Shown here piece after piece: positions 44,373-52,630 of a stretch of DNA of 64,000 bases. The DNA is taken from the NCBI GenBank assembly GCA_017404145.1, contig JAFRCW010000009.1:60973-124972 (forward strand), given 5' to 3'. The notes below the pieces were generated by a model. The model saw only the letters and a list, made by a program, of their open reading frames with translations, was not told the DNA's origin and did not search any database. The first letter of the stretch is position 1. Each line of letters starts with the position of its first letter. A program made the translations under genes and the position numbers. The stretch is from Ruminococcus sp. Lineage in GTDB: Bacteria; Bacillota; Clostridia; Oscillospirales; Acutalibacteraceae.

Positions 44373-46850
44373 ATGAAAATCACGATTGCCCTAGCAGGCA
44401 ACCCGAACAGCGGTAAAACGACCCTGTTCAATGCTCTGACAGGCGCAAATCAGTTCGTCGGCAACTGGCCCGGCGTAACAGTCGAGAAAAAGGAAGGTAA
44501 GCTGAAAAAGCACTCAGATGTCACCATTACTGACTTACCCGGAATCTACTCACTCTCTCCGTATACGATGGAGGAGGTCGTAGCGCGTAACTATCTGGTC
44601 GACGAGCGTCCCGATGCGATTTTGAACATCGTGGACGGTACCAACCTAGAGCGCAACCTTTACTTAACTACCCAGCTCTGTGAACTCGGTATCCCCGTCG
44701 TCATCGCCATCAATATGATGGATGTTGTAGAGAAATCCGGTGTGAAGATCAACACCGCCGAGCTCAGCCGTCAATTAGGCTGCAAAGTCATCGAGATCTC
44801 TGCTCTCAAAGGCAAGGGCATCGCGGAAGCGGCAGAAGCGGCTATCAAGGCAGCTGAGGAAAAGAAGCCCGTCCCGAAGCATCCCTTTGAAGGCGCTGTC
44901 GAGCACGCGATCGCGCATATCGAAGAAGCGTGCGTTCATGACCTGCCCGAAGAGCAGCAGCGCTGGTACGCGGTCAAGATCTTCGAGCGTGACGAAAAAG
45001 TGATCGAAAAGCTGGGGCTCAGCGAAGCGACGCTTGCTCATATCGAGAAAGACATCAAAGCTGTCGAAGAAGAATTTGACGATGACGCAGAGTCGATCAT
45101 CACCAACGAGCGTTACGTTTACATAGGAAAGATCATCAACAGCGTATATAAGAATAAACAGAAAAATCAGCTCTCGACCTCTGACAAGATCGACAAGGTC
45201 GTTACCAACCGCTGGCTCGGTCTGCCGATCTTCGTGGTTATCATGTTCCTTGTGTACTACATTTCGATGGTCACCGTCGGCTCCTTTGCGACCGACTGGG
45301 CAAACGACGGCTTGTTCGGCGACGGCTATCATCTGTTCGGTATCGGCACCGCCGAATACGAAGAACACGCCGAGGCGATCGGAATCCTGACAGGTTCCGC
45401 AGAAGCCGCCGGAAATGACGCTGTCTTGGAAGCCCTTGACTTTGAAAATGAAGAGTATGACCCCGATGCAGCGGTCAAAGCAGTCAATGATTTCGCATCA
45501 AGCGTCAAAAATGACGATGAATTCACCTATGAAGTCGAGGATGAAGAGACCCTTGAAGTTTCCGAGGAAACTTCCACCGGCGAAGACGTAAAAACGGCTG
45601 CCGAGGTATTTGCGAAGAACGAAGGCAAGCCCGACGATCCCGCCGAGTTCGGCGTATGGGTTCCCGGTATTCCCGCAATCGTAGGTGGCTGGCTGGAAGC
45701 GGCGAACGCTCCCGAATGGCTGTCCGGACTGATCCTCGACGGTATCATTGCCGGCGTCGGCGCGGTGCTGGGCTTCGTACCCCAGATGCTGGTACTGTTC
45801 CTGCTCTTAGCATTCCTCGAAGCCTGCGGCTATATGGCGCGTATTGCCTTTGTTCTTGACCGTATTTTCCGCCGCTTCGGTCTGTCGGGCAAGTCCTTCA
45901 TCCCGATCCTGATCGGTACCGGCTGCGGTATTCCCGGTATTATGGCGTCGAGAACGATTGAGAACGAGCGTGACCGCCGTATGACCATCATGACCACCAC
46001 CTTCATCCCCTGCGGCGCGAAAATGCCCTTCATCTCGATGATGGCAGGCGCGATCTTCGGCGGTTCGGCATGGATCGCGACAGGCTCCTACTTCCTCGGT
46101 ATGCTCGCAATCATCGTATCCGGTATTATGCTGAAAAAGACAAAGCCCTTTGCGGGTGAACCGGCTCCGTTTGTTATGGAGCTTCCCGCCTATCATTGGC
46201 CCACTATCGGCAACGTTCTCCGTTCTATGTGGGAGCGCGGCTGGTCGTTTATCAAGAAAGCAGGTACCGTTATCCTGCTCTCCACTATCGTACTCTGGTT
46301 CCTCTCCCGCTTCGGCTGGGTTGACGGCACATTCGGAATGCTCGCCGAAGATGAGATCGGCAGCAGTATGCTGGCGGTATTCGGCAACGCCATCGCTTGG
46401 ATCTTCGCTCCGCTCGGTTGGGGCAACTGGCAGGCGACGGTCGCATCGATCACCGGCTTGATCGCCAAGGAAAACATCGTCGGTACGATGGGTGTTCTCT
46501 ACGGCGGCGGCGAGCTCAGCACATGGGCGACGCTGGCGCAGCAGTTTACCGTGATCACCGGACTTTCCTTCCTGATCTTCAACCTTCTGTGCGCTCCGTG
46601 CTTTGCGGCGATGGGTGCGATCAAGAGAGAAATGAACTCTGCTAAGTGGACGATCTTCGCTATCGCCTACGAGTGTCTGTTCGCTTACGCGATCGCTCTG
46701 ATCGTCAATCAGATCGGCGGCGCGTTTACCGGTAATCTGAATGTGATCGGTCTGATCATTTCCATCCTCCTGATCGCCGGTATGCTGTTTATGCTCTTTA
46801 AGCCGTATAAGGAAGCGAACAAGCTGACCAAAAAGGTAAAGATAAAATAA
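44373..46850 (+). CDS. feoB: Ferrous iron transporter FeoB
   Basis: 825 residues. The N-terminal GTPase domain has GNPNSGKTTLFNALTG (G1), DLPGIYSLSP (G3) and NMMD (G4), followed by the GDI helices. Membrane spans begin near residue 285 (LPIFVVIMFLVYYISM). Gate motifs PQMLVLFLLLAFLEACGYMA, GTGCGIPGIMASRTIE and CGAKMPF are intact. An acidic, low-complexity insert at about residues 320-435 between the first two span groups, rich in Glu, Asp and Ala, lengthens the outer loop beyond the usual FeoB (about 770). It moves Fe(II) inward. Confidence 0.97.
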   Translation: MKITIALAGNPNSGKTTLFNALTGANQFVGNWPGVTVEKKEGKLKKHSDVTITDLPGIYSLSPYTMEEVVARNYLVDERPDAILNIVDGTNLERNLYLTTQLCELGIPVVIAINMMDVVEKSGVKINTAELSRQLGCKVIEISALKGKGIAEAAEAAIKAAEEKKPVPKHPFEGAVEHAIAHIEEACVHDLPEEQQRWYAVKIFERDEKVIEKLGLSEATLAHIEKDIKAVEEEFDDDAESIITNERYVYIGKIINSVYKNKQKNQLSTSDKIDKVVTNRWLGLPIFVVIMFLVYYISMVTVGSFATDWANDGLFGDGYHLFGIGTAEYEEHAEAIGILTGSAEAAGNDAVLEALDFENEEYDPDAAVKAVNDFASSVKNDDEFTYEVEDEETLEVSEETSTGEDVKTAAEVFAKNEGKPDDPAEFGVWVPGIPAIVGGWLEAANAPEWLSGLILDGIIAGVGAVLGFVPQMLVLFLLLAFLEACGYMARIAFVLDRIFRRFGLSGKSFIPILIGTGCGIPGIMASRTIENERDRRMTIMTTTFIPCGAKMPFISMMAGAIFGGSAWIATGSYFLGMLAIIVSGIMLKKTKPFAGEPAPFVMELPAYHWPTIGNVLRSMWERGWSFIKKAGTVILLSTIVLWFLSRFGWVDGTFGMLAEDEIGSSMLAVFGNAIAWIFAPLGWGNWQATVASITGLIAKENIVGTMGVLYGGGELSTWATLAQQFTVITGLSFLIFNLLCAPCFAAMGAIKREMNSAKWTIFAIAYECLFAYAIALIVNQIGGAFTGNLNVIGLIISILLIAGMLFMLFKPYKEANKLTKKVKIK

Positions 46851-46852
46851 TA

Positions 46853-46975
46853 ACCGAGTCATTGCGAAGCCCGCAAGGGCTGTGGCAATCCCCTTCCTAT
46901 TACGACCGGTCGGAATGACAGGGGGATTCCCACGGTCGCTGAACACGCGTGTTCGCTCCCTCGGAATGACATCAT
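46853..46975. repeat. GTCATTGCGAAG-type intergenic repeat
   Basis: Starts GAGTCATTGCGAAGCCCGCA and ends CTCCCTCGGAATGACATC, with inner complementary pieces (GGAATGACA, TGTCATTCC-like). This type of TCATTGCGA...GGAATGAC repeat is widespread in bacterial intergenic regions. It lies between feoB and the Cys-rich peptide gene. Confidence 0.55.
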
Positions 46976-46996
46976 ATAACTAAAGGAGATGAGCGT

Positions 46997-47173
46997 ATGT
47001 TCCAATGGATCGTAAGCAATATATGGACAATTATCATCTGCGCCGTGCTGATCGCGATCGTAAGTGCGATCATTGTCAGCATGGTCAAAAAGAAAAAGCA
47101 GGGCAAGTCAATGGTCTGCAATTGCGGCAGCTGCAAATCCTGTCCGATGTCCTGCTCCTGTCATAAACAATAA
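46997..47173 (+). CDS. FeoB-associated Cys-rich membrane protein
   Basis: 58 residues from ATG at 46997 with AAAGGAGATG ahead. One N-terminal membrane span (IWTIIICAVLIAIVSAIIVS), a KKKK stretch, then a Cys-rich end: CNCGSCKSCPMSCSCHK, seven Cys in 17 residues. This is the small protein regularly encoded behind feoB in Clostridia. It probably binds iron at the cytoplasmic face; that is inferred from the Cys cluster and linkage. Confidence 0.93.
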   Translation: MFQWIVSNIWTIIICAVLIAIVSAIIVSMVKKKKQGKSMVCNCGSCKSCPMSCSCHKQ

Positions 47174-47186
47174 CAAAAAATGTTTT

Positions 47187-47220
47187 GATCCCGTCGATCT
47201 TTATCGACGGGATCTTTTTT
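47187..47220 (+). terminator. Terminator of the feo cluster
   Basis: GATCCCGTCGAT, CTTT, ATCGACGGGATC then TTTTTT: a 12-pair perfect stem. Confidence 0.95.
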
Positions 47221-47233
47221 GCAAAAAGTTTTC

Positions 47234-47263
47234 TTGACACGAAAGGTATATTTATAGTATGAT
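47234..47263 (+). promoter_or_regulatory. Promoter of the AOS-SDR pair
   Basis: TTGACA, 18 bases, TATGAT, 48 bases before the start codon. Confidence 0.7.
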
Positions 47264-47310
47264 ATTCAAGTATAAGTATCGCTTTTTGCGCAAATCCGCG
47301 GAGGATGGAT

Positions 47311-48498
47311 ATGAAAGATTTATTTACAAAATGTTATGATTATAAACAAGTGGAGGAAGTTAAGGCGCTGGGAGTTTATCCTTATTTCCACGCGCTGGAG
47401 AGCCGTCAGGACACAGAGGTAATGATGGAGGGCAAGCGCAGGATCATGCTTGGCTCCAACAACTATCTCGGACTGACGACGCATCCCGAAGTTATCGAAG
47501 CGGGTATCAAGGCTTATGAGCAGTATGGCTCCGGCTGTTCCGGTTCCCGTTTTCTCAACGGTACCCTGCGGCTTCATCTGGAGTTGGAATCGGAGTTAGC
47601 TGAATTCCTGCGCAAAGAGAGCGTTGTGACCTTCTCGACAGGCTTCCAGTCCAATCTCGGTATCATCAGCGCGATCGTCGGCAGACACGACTATGTGATC
47701 TGCGACAGAGAGAACCACGCGAGCATCTATGACGGATGCCGTTTGGCGATGGGGAAGATGCTTCGCTACGCTCATGCCGATATGGCGGATCTGGAAGAGA
47801 AGCTCAAGAGTGTTCCCGAGAACGCGGGATGTCTGATCGTGACCGACGGCGTGTTCTCTATGGGAGGCGATATCGCGAATCTTCCTGAGATCGTCCGTCT
47901 TGCCAAACAGTACGGCGCGCGAGTGATGGTAGACGACGCCCACGGGCTCGGTGTGATCGGCGAGGGCGGCAGAGGTACCGCCAGCTACTTCGGTTTAGAG
48001 GATGAGGTAGACATCTATATGGGTACCTTCTCCAAGTCCTTGGCGTCTCTGGGCGGCTATATGGCGTCATCCGAACGTGTGGCGAATTTCGTACGCCACA
48101 ACTCCCGTCCGTTCATCTTCTCCGCATCTATCACTCCGGCGTCCTGCGCGTCCGCGCTGGCGGCGCTGAGAGTATTAAAACAGCATCCCGAACTGGTGGA
48201 GAGACTCTCACAGATTTCTTCCAGAGCAAGAAAAGGACTGCTTGATAAAGGCTTGAAGATCAGAATGAGCGAAACGCCCATTATCCCGATCTATACCTAT
48301 GATACACTGACCACCTTTACCAGAGCGAAGCAGCTCTATGATGCAGGCGTCTATGTCAACACCGTCATCCCGCCCGCGACCGGTCCTACCGAATGTCTGC
48401 TGCGCACCAGCTATATGGCGAGCCATACCGACGCTCTGGTGGATGAAGCGGTTGAGATCATCGCCCGCGTGCTGAGTGAGCCGCTCCCTGAGCGATGA
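47311..48498 (+). CDS. Alpha-oxoamine synthase, serine palmitoyltransferase-like
   Basis: 395 residues from ATG at 47311 (GCGGAGG six bases ahead; the in-frame ATG at 47305 is too close). A PLP enzyme of the KBL/BioF/SPT family: catalytic Lys in MGTFSKSLASLGGY, cofactor Asp and His in VDDAHGLGVIG, and ENHASIYDG. The segments LGVYPYFHALES, YGSGCSGSRFLNGTLRLHLE and FIFSASITPAS closely resemble the serine palmitoyltransferases of Bacteroides as I remember them, more than BioF or KBL. It would join serine (or a similar amino acid) to an acyl thioester. The neighbouring dehydrogenase, overlapping by 4 bases, would reduce the 3-keto product. Biotin synthesis is the main alternative, but no other bio gene is near. 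Confidence 0.85.
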   Translation: MKDLFTKCYDYKQVEEVKALGVYPYFHALESRQDTEVMMEGKRRIMLGSNNYLGLTTHPEVIEAGIKAYEQYGSGCSGSRFLNGTLRLHLELESELAEFLRKESVVTFSTGFQSNLGIISAIVGRHDYVICDRENHASIYDGCRLAMGKMLRYAHADMADLEEKLKSVPENAGCLIVTDGVFSMGGDIANLPEIVRLAKQYGARVMVDDAHGLGVIGEGGRGTASYFGLEDEVDIYMGTFSKSLASLGGYMASSERVANFVRHNSRPFIFSASITPASCASALAALRVLKQHPELVERLSQISSRARKGLLDKGLKIRMSETPIIPIYTYDTLTTFTRAKQLYDAGVYVNTVIPPATGPTECLLRTSYMASHTDALVDEAVEIIARVLSEPLPER

Positions 48499-49286
48499 GT
48501 AAGACAGCGATTGTCACCGGCGCGTCAAGCGGTATCGGCAGAGCCGTCGCGGCTGAACTGGTGAAAAGCGGCTGTCAAGTTTACGGCTTTTCCCGACGCG
48601 CGTTTTCGTCAGAAGGCGTCACCTGTATTTCTTGTGATATCACCGATGAAGCCGCGGTCAAATCGGCAGTCGATCAAGTGATTTTCGAATCACAGAGAAT
48701 CGATATCTTGGTTCTCTGCGCGGGGATGGGAATTTCCGGCGCGGTGGAATTCACCGACGAGCAGGACAGCCGACGCCAGATGGAGATCAATTTGTTCGGC
48801 ACGAACAGGATGACGCGCGCGGTACTGCCCTATATGCGAAAGCAGGGGGGCGGCAATATCGTGATCATCAGCTCCGTAGCGGCAGTAGCGGCGATCCCGT
48901 TCCAGACATGGTATTCCGTGAGCAAGGCGGCGCTGAACACCTATTCACTGGCGCTGGCGAATGAGGTCAGACCCTACGGGATCAAGGTGTGCGCCGTGAT
49001 GCCCGGCGATATCCGCACCGGTTTTACCGACGCGAGGATCAAGCATCACCAAGGCGATGAAGCATACGGCGGCAGAATCGACCGTTCCGTCAGCCGTATG
49101 GAGAAGGATGAGCGTGAGGGGATGTCTCCCGAAAAAGCGGGACAGAAGATCGCTCGCGTCGCTTTGAAGAAGAATCCAAAGCCTTATTATTCCATCGGCT
49201 TTTCCTACAGTTTGATCTGCGTTTTACTGAAGATCCTTCCCGCGAGATTCGCCCGATTGATACTGTATTACCTTTATGCAAAATAA
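48495..49286 (+). CDS. Short-chain dehydrogenase, 3-ketosphinganine reductase-like
   Basis: 263 residues. The Rossmann motif is VTGASSGIGRAVA, followed by LVLCAGMG, catalytic Ser in IISSVAAV, and Y-x3-K in WYSVSKAALN. The C-terminus is hydrophobic and amphipathic (SIGFSYSLICVLLKILPARF), which would hold the enzyme to the membrane as in ketosphinganine reductases. ATGA overlap with the upstream alpha-oxoamine synthase shows tight coupling. The pair matches the first two steps of sphingoid base synthesis; the product has not been shown. Confidence 0.85.
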   Translation: MSKTAIVTGASSGIGRAVAAELVKSGCQVYGFSRRAFSSEGVTCISCDITDEAAVKSAVDQVIFESQRIDILVLCAGMGISGAVEFTDEQDSRRQMEINLFGTNRMTRAVLPYMRKQGGGNIVIISSVAAVAAIPFQTWYSVSKAALNTYSLALANEVRPYGIKVCAVMPGDIRTGFTDARIKHHQGDEAYGGRIDRSVSRMEKDEREGMSPEKAGQKIARVALKKNPKPYYSIGFSYSLICVLLKILPARFARLILYYLYAK

Positions 49287-49299
49287 TCCTGTTTGATGT

Positions 49300-49327
49300 A
49301 AAGCCCGGCTTTTTCTCCGGGCTTTTT
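49300..49327 (+). terminator. Terminator after the AOS-SDR pair
   Basis: AAAGCCCGG, CTTTTTCT, CCGGGCTTT and a T-rich tract, 14 bases after the stop. Confidence 0.85.
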
Positions 49328-49375
49328 CTTTTCGTGATTTTTCTCTTTTTGAAGCCGTTTTTTGGCAAGAAGCAT

Positions 49376-49404
49376 TTGACAATAAAACGGGTTTGTTATA
49401 TAAT
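49376..49404 (+). promoter_or_regulatory. Promoter of the surface-sugar operon
   Basis: TTGACA, 17 bases, TATAAT, leaving a leader of about 90 bases. No other strong promoter was seen before 59450, so it may drive all ten genes. Confidence 0.82.
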
Positions 49405-49499
49405 ACAAATATATATGTCTAATTGTATAATAGGATAATTGTGTGCGCAGATAATTCTGCTGTTTTTCTCAAATGATCCGGTCCAATGAAGGTGATTCT

Positions 49500-51461
49500 T
49501 TGAAGCATGCGTTTCAAAAATTATATCGCTGCAAGATCCTGACGGCGATACTGCTGACGGCAGCTTCGCTGACGGTTTTGCTTGCGTTCAATCGGTTTTC
49601 GCTGTTTTATGCTACCAACGATGACTATATTATGTCAGTTCTGATCCAAGCGGGCGACGACAGAAATATCTTTATGAATTATTTTTTGACGCATCTGCAT
49701 GCGGTGATACAGCGGCTGCTCCCGTTTGTGAACTGGTTCTCGCTGCTGCAGGTGATATTCAGCTTTGCGGCTGTGACCGTTGTGAACTTTGTTTTGATGA
49801 AGAAGCAGCAGGGTATAGAGGGTCTGATTTTTTCTGTTTTCTTTGATTTCCTTTTTGTCGCGACGGTAATGGTCACCGTTCACTGGACACAAACCACGGC
49901 GCTGATGTGCGGTGCGGGATTTGTCCTGCTGTTCTATGCGCTGATGCTCGAAGAACGCAAGGGCTTTAAGGCGTTTCAGATCATCGCCGCTTTCTTGCTT
50001 ACCGTATTCGGTTCGCTTTACCGGCTGGTCGCTTTTGAGCTCTCGGCATTGATATTTGCTTTGATATGTCTGTGCTTCTTTATCAAAGAGGTTTCCGTTA
50101 CCCTGAATACGCAAAAGGGATTTTTTAAGGCGTTTCTCAAAACCTTCAGAAGATATCTGAGCCTGATGATCTGCGCGGTGCTGATCGTCTGTCTCGCGCT
50201 CGGCGCAGAGCTTGTTTCCGATAAGATCAAGGGTGCGGATCCCGATTATCAGGGCTATGTTGATTATAATTATGTTCGCTCGGCAGTCAATGATTACAAG
50301 GTCCCGAGTTTTGAAGAGAATGAAGAATTCTACCGATCTATCGGGATAGAATCCGAAGACGACCTGAATATGGTGATGAAGCTCCATACCGATAAGGGAT
50401 ATTTTGATACTGCCAGACTGGGGGCGGTTGCCGGTTATTCCGAGAGCAAAGGGATGGGAATGACCTCTGCGGCTCAGACGGCGATCCGGTTTATCAAAAG
50501 CCAGATCAAGCGATTCCTGCCGATCGAGAGCAGGACGGGTTTGCTGCTGGTCCTCGGTATCGGCGGACTGTTGGGACTCGGACTGTGTATTGCGCTGTTT
50601 GTTTTGAGAAACAAATTGAAGTTCCTTTTCCCGATTCTGCTGTGCGTTGTGTGGTTCTTCTTTATGAAATATTACGGGATCAAATTGGAGACCGTTCTGT
50701 TTTTACCGCTGATCCTCTTTATCGCGCTGACAGTGTTCTTCTATAACCGTTATCACTTCCTTTTCTGCACGGCGATGAGCTTTATCACGATGGCGCTGTA
50801 TTTCTACCAGAACTTTTCGCGGATTCGCTATCGCGTCAGCTACACCTTCCTTTTGCCGGCGATCCTGTTCTTGCTCTTTTCCTACAGCAGAGAGCATCTT
50901 CAGGTGAGATTTGAGGATCCGAAAACATTTTTGAAAGTGATTTACGCGGTTGTTGCCGTCGGAGCGTCCGCTTTTGTCATATGCTATGCGAACGTCAAAT
51001 ATTTGAGCAGTAACTTAGCTCACATTAACGTAGGTTTTGACGACAGCGTACTGAATTACGTTGAAGAGCAGGAGGACACCTTCTTTATCTATACCTATCC
51101 GTTGTATCCGGTGCTGGATTCCGGCTTTTTCAATCCTCTGCGACCGTCCGACTGTCCGCAGAATACGATGATTTACGGCGATTGGCAGATGGCTTCGGCA
51201 TACTACGAGAACACGCTGAAAGAAAATCATATCGGAAACCTGTTTGCAGAGATGAAGAACAGCCCCGATAAACGCATTATCATTTCTTTGTCATCCTCTT
51301 TTGACTATGTCGCGATGTATGAAAGCTACTATAACGCGCATTACGCGGAGGAAGGCGAAACGGTCAAGCTGATAGAAGAAGCGCATTTTGAACCGGAATA
51401 CGATAACACTTCGGAATCGTATCGTAAATATATCGGAATTTTTAAAGTTGTCACAGAATAA
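49500..51461 (+). CDS. Polytopic membrane protein, probable GT-C-type glycosyltransferase
   Basis: 653 residues from TTG at 49500 (GAAGGTG five bases ahead; an in-frame ATG at 49473 has none). About eleven to twelve membrane spans fill residues 15-490. Just after the first span is SLFYATNDDYIMSVLIQ; an acidic pair in this loop is where GT-C transferases keep their catalytic Asp. The last 150 residues are soluble and probably outside (NPLRPSDCPQNTMIYGDWQM). I do not recognise the exact family. Position at the head of a sugar operon that also codes for a lipid-sugar synthase and flippase pair suggests that it transfers the sugar from the lipid carrier to an outer acceptor. Confidence 0.7.
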   Translation: MKHAFQKLYRCKILTAILLTAASLTVLLAFNRFSLFYATNDDYIMSVLIQAGDDRNIFMNYFLTHLHAVIQRLLPFVNWFSLLQVIFSFAAVTVVNFVLMKKQQGIEGLIFSVFFDFLFVATVMVTVHWTQTTALMCGAGFVLLFYALMLEERKGFKAFQIIAAFLLTVFGSLYRLVAFELSALIFALICLCFFIKEVSVTLNTQKGFFKAFLKTFRRYLSLMICAVLIVCLALGAELVSDKIKGADPDYQGYVDYNYVRSAVNDYKVPSFEENEEFYRSIGIESEDDLNMVMKLHTDKGYFDTARLGAVAGYSESKGMGMTSAAQTAIRFIKSQIKRFLPIESRTGLLLVLGIGGLLGLGLCIALFVLRNKLKFLFPILLCVVWFFFMKYYGIKLETVLFLPLILFIALTVFFYNRYHFLFCTAMSFITMALYFYQNFSRIRYRVSYTFLLPAILFLLFSYSREHLQVRFEDPKTFLKVIYAVVAVGASAFVICYANVKYLSSNLAHINVGFDDSVLNYVEEQEDTFFIYTYPLYPVLDSGFFNPLRPSDCPQNTMIYGDWQMASAYYENTLKENHIGNLFAEMKNSPDKRIIISLSSSFDYVAMYESYYNAHYAEEGETVKLIEEAHFEPEYDNTSESYRKYIGIFKVVTE

Positions 51462-51471
51462 GGAGAAGCTT

Positions 51472-52605
51472 ATGAGAGTTATATTCAATGTACCCCCCTA
51501 TATCGGAGAGGAAGACAAGTATATCAAAGAAGTGATCGAAGCGCGCAAGATTTGCGGCGACGGCGCATTCACCAGAAAATGTAATGAGAAGCTTGAGAAG
51601 ATCACCGGCACCAAGAAGGCGCTGATGACCACCTCCGGCACCTCGGCGCTTGAGATGGCGGCGCTGCTGTCCGATATTCAGCCGGGCGACGAGGTGATCA
51701 TGCCCTCGTATACCTTTGTATCTACCGCGAACGCTTTTGTACTCAGAGGCGCGAAGATCGTGTTCGTTGATATCCGTCCCGATACGATGAATATTGACGA
51801 GAAGCTGATCGAAGCCGCGATCACCGATAAGACCAAAGCGATCGTTCCGGTCCACTATGCGGGCGTCGCTTGTGAGATGGACACCATCTGCGATATCGCC
51901 AAGCGCCGCAACCTCATTGTGGTAGAAGACGCGGCGCAGGGCGTGATGAGCTTTTACAAAGGCAGAGCGCTGGGCGCGATCGGCGATTTCGGCTGTTACA
52001 GCTTCCACGAGACCAAGAACTACAGCATGGGCGAAGGCGGCGCGGTGCTTGTCAACCGCGAGGACTGTGTGGAACGCGCTGAGATCATCAGAGAAAAGGG
52101 CACCAACCGTTCGCGCTTTATCCGCGGACAGGTGGACAAGTATACATGGGTGGATATCGGTTCCTCTTATCTTCAGAGTGAGCTCAACTGCGCCTATCTT
52201 TACGCCCAGATTGAGAATCCCGACATCATTAACGAGAATCGTCTGGCGTCGTGGAATCTTTACTATGATCTGCTGAAAGAGCTGAAGGATAACGGTGTGA
52301 TCGAGCTGCCTGTGATCCCCGAGGGCTGTGAGCATAATGCTCATATGTTTTATATCAAAACGAAGGATATCGAGGAGAGAACGGCGCTGACCGCATTCTT
52401 AAGAGAAAACGGCGTTACTGCGGTGTTCCATTATATTCCGCTGCATTCCTCACCCGCGGGACTCGAGTTCGGCAGATTCTTCGGTGAGGACAAATATACG
52501 ACCAAGGAGAGCGAGAGATTGCTCAGAATGCCGATGTACTACGGTCTCAGAGAGAACGAGATCGCGTATGTCTGCGAGAAGATCAAAGAATTCTATCAAA
52601 AATAA
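51472..52605 (+). CDS. dTDP-4-amino-4,6-dideoxyhexose transaminase (DegT/RffA-like)
   Basis: 377 residues from ATG at 51472 (AAGGAGAAG ahead). A PLP sugar aminotransferase: SGTSALEMAALL binds cofactor phosphate, VVEDAAQGVM holds the ring Asp, and the Lys that forms the aldimine is in FHETKNYSMGEGG. The opening FNVPPYIGEEDKYIKEVIEA and ending resemble RffA/WecE and FdtB, which aminate C4 or C3 of dTDP-4-keto-6-deoxyglucose made by RmlA and RmlB, both encoded at the end of this operon. The choice between C4 and C3 needs structure or biochemistry. Confidence 0.92.
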   Translation: MRVIFNVPPYIGEEDKYIKEVIEARKICGDGAFTRKCNEKLEKITGTKKALMTTSGTSALEMAALLSDIQPGDEVIMPSYTFVSTANAFVLRGAKIVFVDIRPDTMNIDEKLIEAAITDKTKAIVPVHYAGVACEMDTICDIAKRRNLIVVEDAAQGVMSFYKGRALGAIGDFGCYSFHETKNYSMGEGGAVLVNREDCVERAEIIREKGTNRSRFIRGQVDKYTWVDIGSSYLQSELNCAYLYAQIENPDIINENRLASWNLYYDLLKELKDNGVIELPVIPEGCEHNAHMFYIKTKDIEERTALTAFLRENGVTAVFHYIPLHSSPAGLEFGRFFGEDKYTTKESERLLRMPMYYGLRENEIAYVCEKIKEFYQK

Positions 52606-52630
52606 CGGTTGAACGGATCACGGAGGATAT

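Noticed and set aside
45807..46946. 379-residue minus-strand frame opposite feoB
   Set aside because: Shadow of FeoB; its product is Arg/Asp/His-rich low-complexity sequence typical of antisense frames.
47311..48498. Biotin synthesis (bioF)
   Set aside because: No other bio gene is near, and the partner is a membrane-associated dehydrogenase; kept only as an alternative.
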